64,000 bases of DNA from contig CAISDL010000136.1 in NCBI GenBank assembly GCA_903884065.1, positions 1 through 64,000 on the forward strand, written 5' to 3'. Made by a program: the position numbers and the translations under genes. The notes beneath the pieces are model-generated. The model was given only the letters and a program-made list of their open reading frames with translations, searched no databases and had not been told where the DNA came from. Positions within the stretch are counted from its first letter, which is position 1, and the number at the start of each line of letters is the position of its first letter. Source of the DNA: an uncultured Actinomycetes bacterium (GTDB lineage Bacteria; Actinomycetota; Actinomycetes; Mycobacteriales; Mycobacteriaceae). Of the stretch, positions 62,040 to 64,000 are shown piece after piece.

Positions 62040-62948
62040 TCACTCCTGACGCGACGTCCGGCCGGCGCGGGCCCGGCGCAGCGCGTCCCCGCTGAAGATC
62101 GCCAAGGCGCCCCAGATCAGCGCGAAGCCGACCCACCTGGTTGACGACATCGGTTCGTGGTCGACCAGCACGCCCCAGACGAGCTGCATCGACGGGGTGA
62201 GGTACTGCAGCAGCCCGAGGGTCACCAGCGAAAGCCGCTGGGCGGCGACGGCGAAGCACAGCAGCGGTATGGCCGTGACCGGGCCGCACAGCAGCATCAG
62301 CGCGGTGTGCGCCGGGCCGTGGTTGACGAAGTCGGCGTCGCCGGTGACCTGCAGGACCACCAGGTAGACCAGGGCGAAAGGAGCTGCGACGGCGGTCTCC
62401 ACCGCCACGCTGACCCGCGGGTCGACCCGGACCACCTTCTTGACCGCGCCGTACATGCCGAACGACAGCGCCAGGCCGATGCCGATCCATGGCAGCCCCC
62501 CCACCCCGGAGGACATCAGCAGCACCGCCGCGACCGCGATCAGCAACGCGGCGAGCTGGACGCGGTTCAGCCGCTCGCCGAACAGCACCACCCCCAGCAC
62601 CACGCTGACCAGCGGGGTGATGAAGTACCCCAGCGCGGCGTCGACGACGTTGCCGGAGTTCACCGCCCAGATGTAGATCAGCCAGTTCGTCGAGATCAGC
62701 GCCGAGGCCACGGTGAGCAGCAACCAGGTGCGGGAGTTGAGGGCCCGAAGGTCACCGAGCCGCCCCGTCGCCACCAGCAGCACCGCCATGAACAGCACGG
62801 TCCAGACGATCCGATGAGCCAGGATCTCCGGCGCGCCGGACGGCGCCAGTAGGGTGAAGTACGCCGGGAATACCCCCCACATCCCGTAGGCCGCCAGGCC
62901 GAACAGCAAGCCGTTGTGATCAGCGGGCGGCCGCGCGGCCGCGCTCAC
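62040..62948 (-). CDS. rarD: RarD/EamA-family transporter
   Basis: A 302-residue protein with ten membrane helices. RarD family markers: GLLFGLAAYGMWGVFPAYFTLLAPSGAPEILAHRIVWTVLFM, NWLIYIWAVNSGNVVDAALGYFITPLVSVVLGVVLFGERLN and GLLQYLTPSMQLVWGVLVDHEPMS. Members are drug/metabolite exporters; substrate unknown. GTG at 62948 was used; it lies in the last copy of a 35-bp tandem repeat that links rluD and rarD, each copy with its own GGAG and GTGA. Confidence 0.93.
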   Translation of the reverse strand: MSAAARPPADHNGLLFGLAAYGMWGVFPAYFTLLAPSGAPEILAHRIVWTVLFMAVLLVATGRLGDLRALNSRTWLLLTVASALISTNWLIYIWAVNSGNVVDAALGYFITPLVSVVLGVVLFGERLNRVQLAALLIAVAAVLLMSSGVGGLPWIGIGLALSFGMYGAVKKVVRVDPRVSVAVETAVAAPFALVYLVVLQVTGDADFVNHGPAHTALMLLCGPVTAIPLLCFAVAAQRLSLVTLGLLQYLTPSMQLVWGVLVDHEPMSSTRWVGFALIWGALAIFSGDALRRARAGRTSRQE

Positions 62949-63021
62949 GACACCAGCGCTCCGCTCGCCGTGAGCGCGCTCACGACACCAGCGCTCCGCT
63001 CGCCGTGAGCGCGCTCACGAC
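62943..63021 (-). repeat. 35-bp tandem repeat forming coupled mini-cistrons between rluD and rarD
   Basis: Two full 35-bp units (62978-63012, 62943-62977) and a 9-bp partial. Each unit, on the minus strand, contains GGAG, ten bases, then GTGA. The first GTG (63018) overlaps the rluD stop (63017-63015). It opens 12 codons ([12 protein letters not shown]) ending at TGA 62980, which overlaps the next GTG at 62983; this repeats to TGA 62945, overlapping the rarD GTG at 62948. So translation could pass along the chain by coupling. Whether the peptides are made is unknown. Confidence 0.85.
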
Positions 63022-63941
63022 TCGGTACGCAGCACGTCCAGCGCGTGTTGCAGATCCTCCGGGTAGGGGCTGGTGATCTCGATGTGGCGCCCGTCGGCGG
63101 GGTGGGCGAACGCCAGCGACCGGGCGTGCAGCCATTGCCGCTCCAGAGCCAGCCGCTTGGCGAGCTTCGGGTCGGCGCCGTAGGTGAGGTCACCCGCGCA
63201 GGGGTGGTGCAGGGCCGCGAAATGCACCCGGATCTGATGCGTGCGGCCGGTCTCGAGGTGGACGTCGAGCAGGCTGGCCGAGCGGAACATCTCCAGCGTG
63301 TCGTAGTGGGTGACGCTGGGGCGGCCGTTCTCGGTCACGGCGAACTTCCAGTCGTGGCCGCGGTGCCGGCCGATCGGCGCGTCGATCGTTCCACTGGACG
63401 GGTCCGGATGTCCTTGCACCACAGCGTGATACCGCTTGTCGACGGTGCGCTGCTTGAACGCCCGCTTGAGCACGGTGTAGGCGTGTTCGGACAGCGCGAC
63501 CACCATGACCCCGGAGGTGCCGACGTCGAGGCGTTGCACGATGCCCTGCCGTTCGTGCACCCCGGAGGTGCTGATCCGGAATCCGGCCGCGGCCAGCCCG
63601 CCGAGCACCGTCGGCCCGTGCCAGCCCACCGTGGCGTGCGCGGCCACCCCGGGCGGTTTGTCCACCGCGACGATGTCGTCGTCGGAGTACAGGATGGTCA
63701 TGCCTTCGATCTCGACCGGCGTGTTCTCCACGGGCGCAGGCGCTTCCGGCAGTATCACCGTCAGCCATGCGCCGGCTTCGAGCCGATCGGACTTCGCCGC
63801 CGGGACGCCGTCGATCTGGACCCCGCCGTTCTCGGCGACCGCGGCGACCGCGGTGCGCGACAGACCCAGCAGCCGGGCAAGCCCGGTGTCGACGCGCATC
63901 CCGGCCAGGCCCTCCGGGACCGGCATCGACCGCTCGGTCAT
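63015..63941 (-). CDS. rluD: Ribosomal large subunit pseudouridine synthase D family
   Basis: A 308-residue enzyme. An N-terminal S4 RNA-binding domain ([32 protein letters not shown]) precedes the synthase core. The catalytic aspartate is D139 in [15 protein letters not shown], where Q replaces the His of the usual HRLD; LVALSE-like [29 protein letters not shown] and the ending [28 protein letters not shown] are typical. It isomerises uridines in 23S rRNA. The ATG at 63941 shares a base with the upstream stop. Matches Rv1540 in position. Confidence 0.95.
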   Translation of the reverse strand: MTERSMPVPEGLAGMRVDTGLARLLGLSRTAVAAVAENGGVQIDGVPAAKSDRLEAGAWLTVILPEAPAPVENTPVEIEGMTILYSDDDIVAVDKPPGVAAHATVGWHGPTVLGGLAAAGFRISTSGVHERQGIVQRLDVGTSGVMVVALSEHAYTVLKRAFKQRTVDKRYHAVVQGHPDPSSGTIDAPIGRHRGHDWKFAVTENGRPSVTHYDTLEMFRSASLLDVHLETGRTHQIRVHFAALHHPCAGDLTYGADPKLAKRLALERQWLHARSLAFAHPADGRHIEITSPYPEDLQHALDVLRTES

Positions 63942-64000
63942 CAGGCCGACTCGGTGCGGGCGTCCGGGCGACTCTCGGGCGTACGCCGTTCGGCGCTGTC
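63941..64000 (-). CDS. 3' end of probable lspA (lipoprotein signal peptidase), partial
   Basis: The last 19 codons of a gene that enters from the right edge: [19 protein letters not shown], ending at TGA 63943-63941, which overlaps the rluD ATG by one base. The charged hydrophilic tail has no family signature. The name rests on synteny only: in mycobacteria lspA lies directly upstream of this rluD. Lgt, encoded at 12-14 kb, works before LspA in lipoprotein maturation. Confidence 0.45.
   Translation of the reverse strand, partial: DSAERRTPESRPDARTESA

Overview
The window is about 64 kb of GC-rich actinobacterial chromosome. It is almost certainly from the genus Mycobacterium in the broad sense, probably a non-tuberculous species. 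The evidence is gene order: read right to left it follows the Mycobacterium tuberculosis core order from lspA and rluD (Rv1539-Rv1540) to cya (Rv1625c), with the same neighbours, the same 4-bp gene overlaps and close protein similarity. Comparisons with M. tuberculosis are from memory; no search was run.

Left end (1-5.3 kb): a cluster of type II toxin-antitoxin pieces (partial MazF, YefM-YoeB, MazE/VapB-like antitoxin with MazF, and the 3' stub of a VapC), a small secreted protein, an SRPBCC protein with a membrane protein, then a six-TM class III adenylate cyclase (Rv1625c type) whose stop codon touches the start of a Tat-type peptidoglycan amidase. 5.3-9.4 kb: a polar amino-acid ABC transporter (ATPase, permease, lipoprotein), an HdeD-like protein and a DUF4190 protein; the cytochrome bd genes found here in M. 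tuberculosis are missing. 9.4-19 kb: tesB, pyk, a DUF2752 protein, lgt with a long acidic tail, then trpA-trpB-trpC-membrane protein-trpE on the minus strand and bcp divergent from trpE. 19.5-26.3 kb: the histidine operon hisD-C-B-H-A(priA)-F-I on the minus strand, interrupted between hisA and hisF by an unrecognised lower-GC gene on the plus strand. 26.4-28.6 kb: LysE exporter, SDR, deazaflavin oxidoreductase and a decayed small secreted protein. 28.6-32.9 kb: NAD biosynthesis nadA-nadB-nadC and the divergent Nudix regulator nrtR, with a clean palindrome in the shared promoter. 32.9-39.9 kb: a lipase and the biotin genes bioA-bioF-bioD-(2H phosphoesterase), bioB-bsaP-DUF2567. 40-48.9 kb: an acyltransferase-3/SGNH protein, a hemophore-like protein and the treX-treY-treZ operon making trehalose from glycogen. 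48.9-57.7 kb: mixed genes (amidohydrolase, deaminase, ABM-domain membrane protein, DUF2252, AroE-like, ilvA, Ddn-like), a broken and partly inverted mscL, and an AT-rich glycosyltransferase-like gene. 57.7-64 kb: dnaE1, a SecDF-P1-like protein, rarD, rluD and the end of probable lspA.

Most of the window is biosynthetic housekeeping in tightly overlapping operons. The accessory signals are the toxin-antitoxin cluster, the gene inside the his operon, the AT-rich gene next to dnaE1, the mscL wreck, and several short tandem duplications (23-35 bp) at gene ends. The most striking duplication lies between rluD and rarD, where a 35-bp unit carrying a GTGA stop/start overlap has been copied so that it spells a chain of 12-codon mini-genes. 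Many first genes carry a TANNNT-like -10 box 6-8 nt before the start codon, which suggests leaderless transcripts. No tRNA, rRNA, CRISPR array, intact insertion sequence or prophage was seen.
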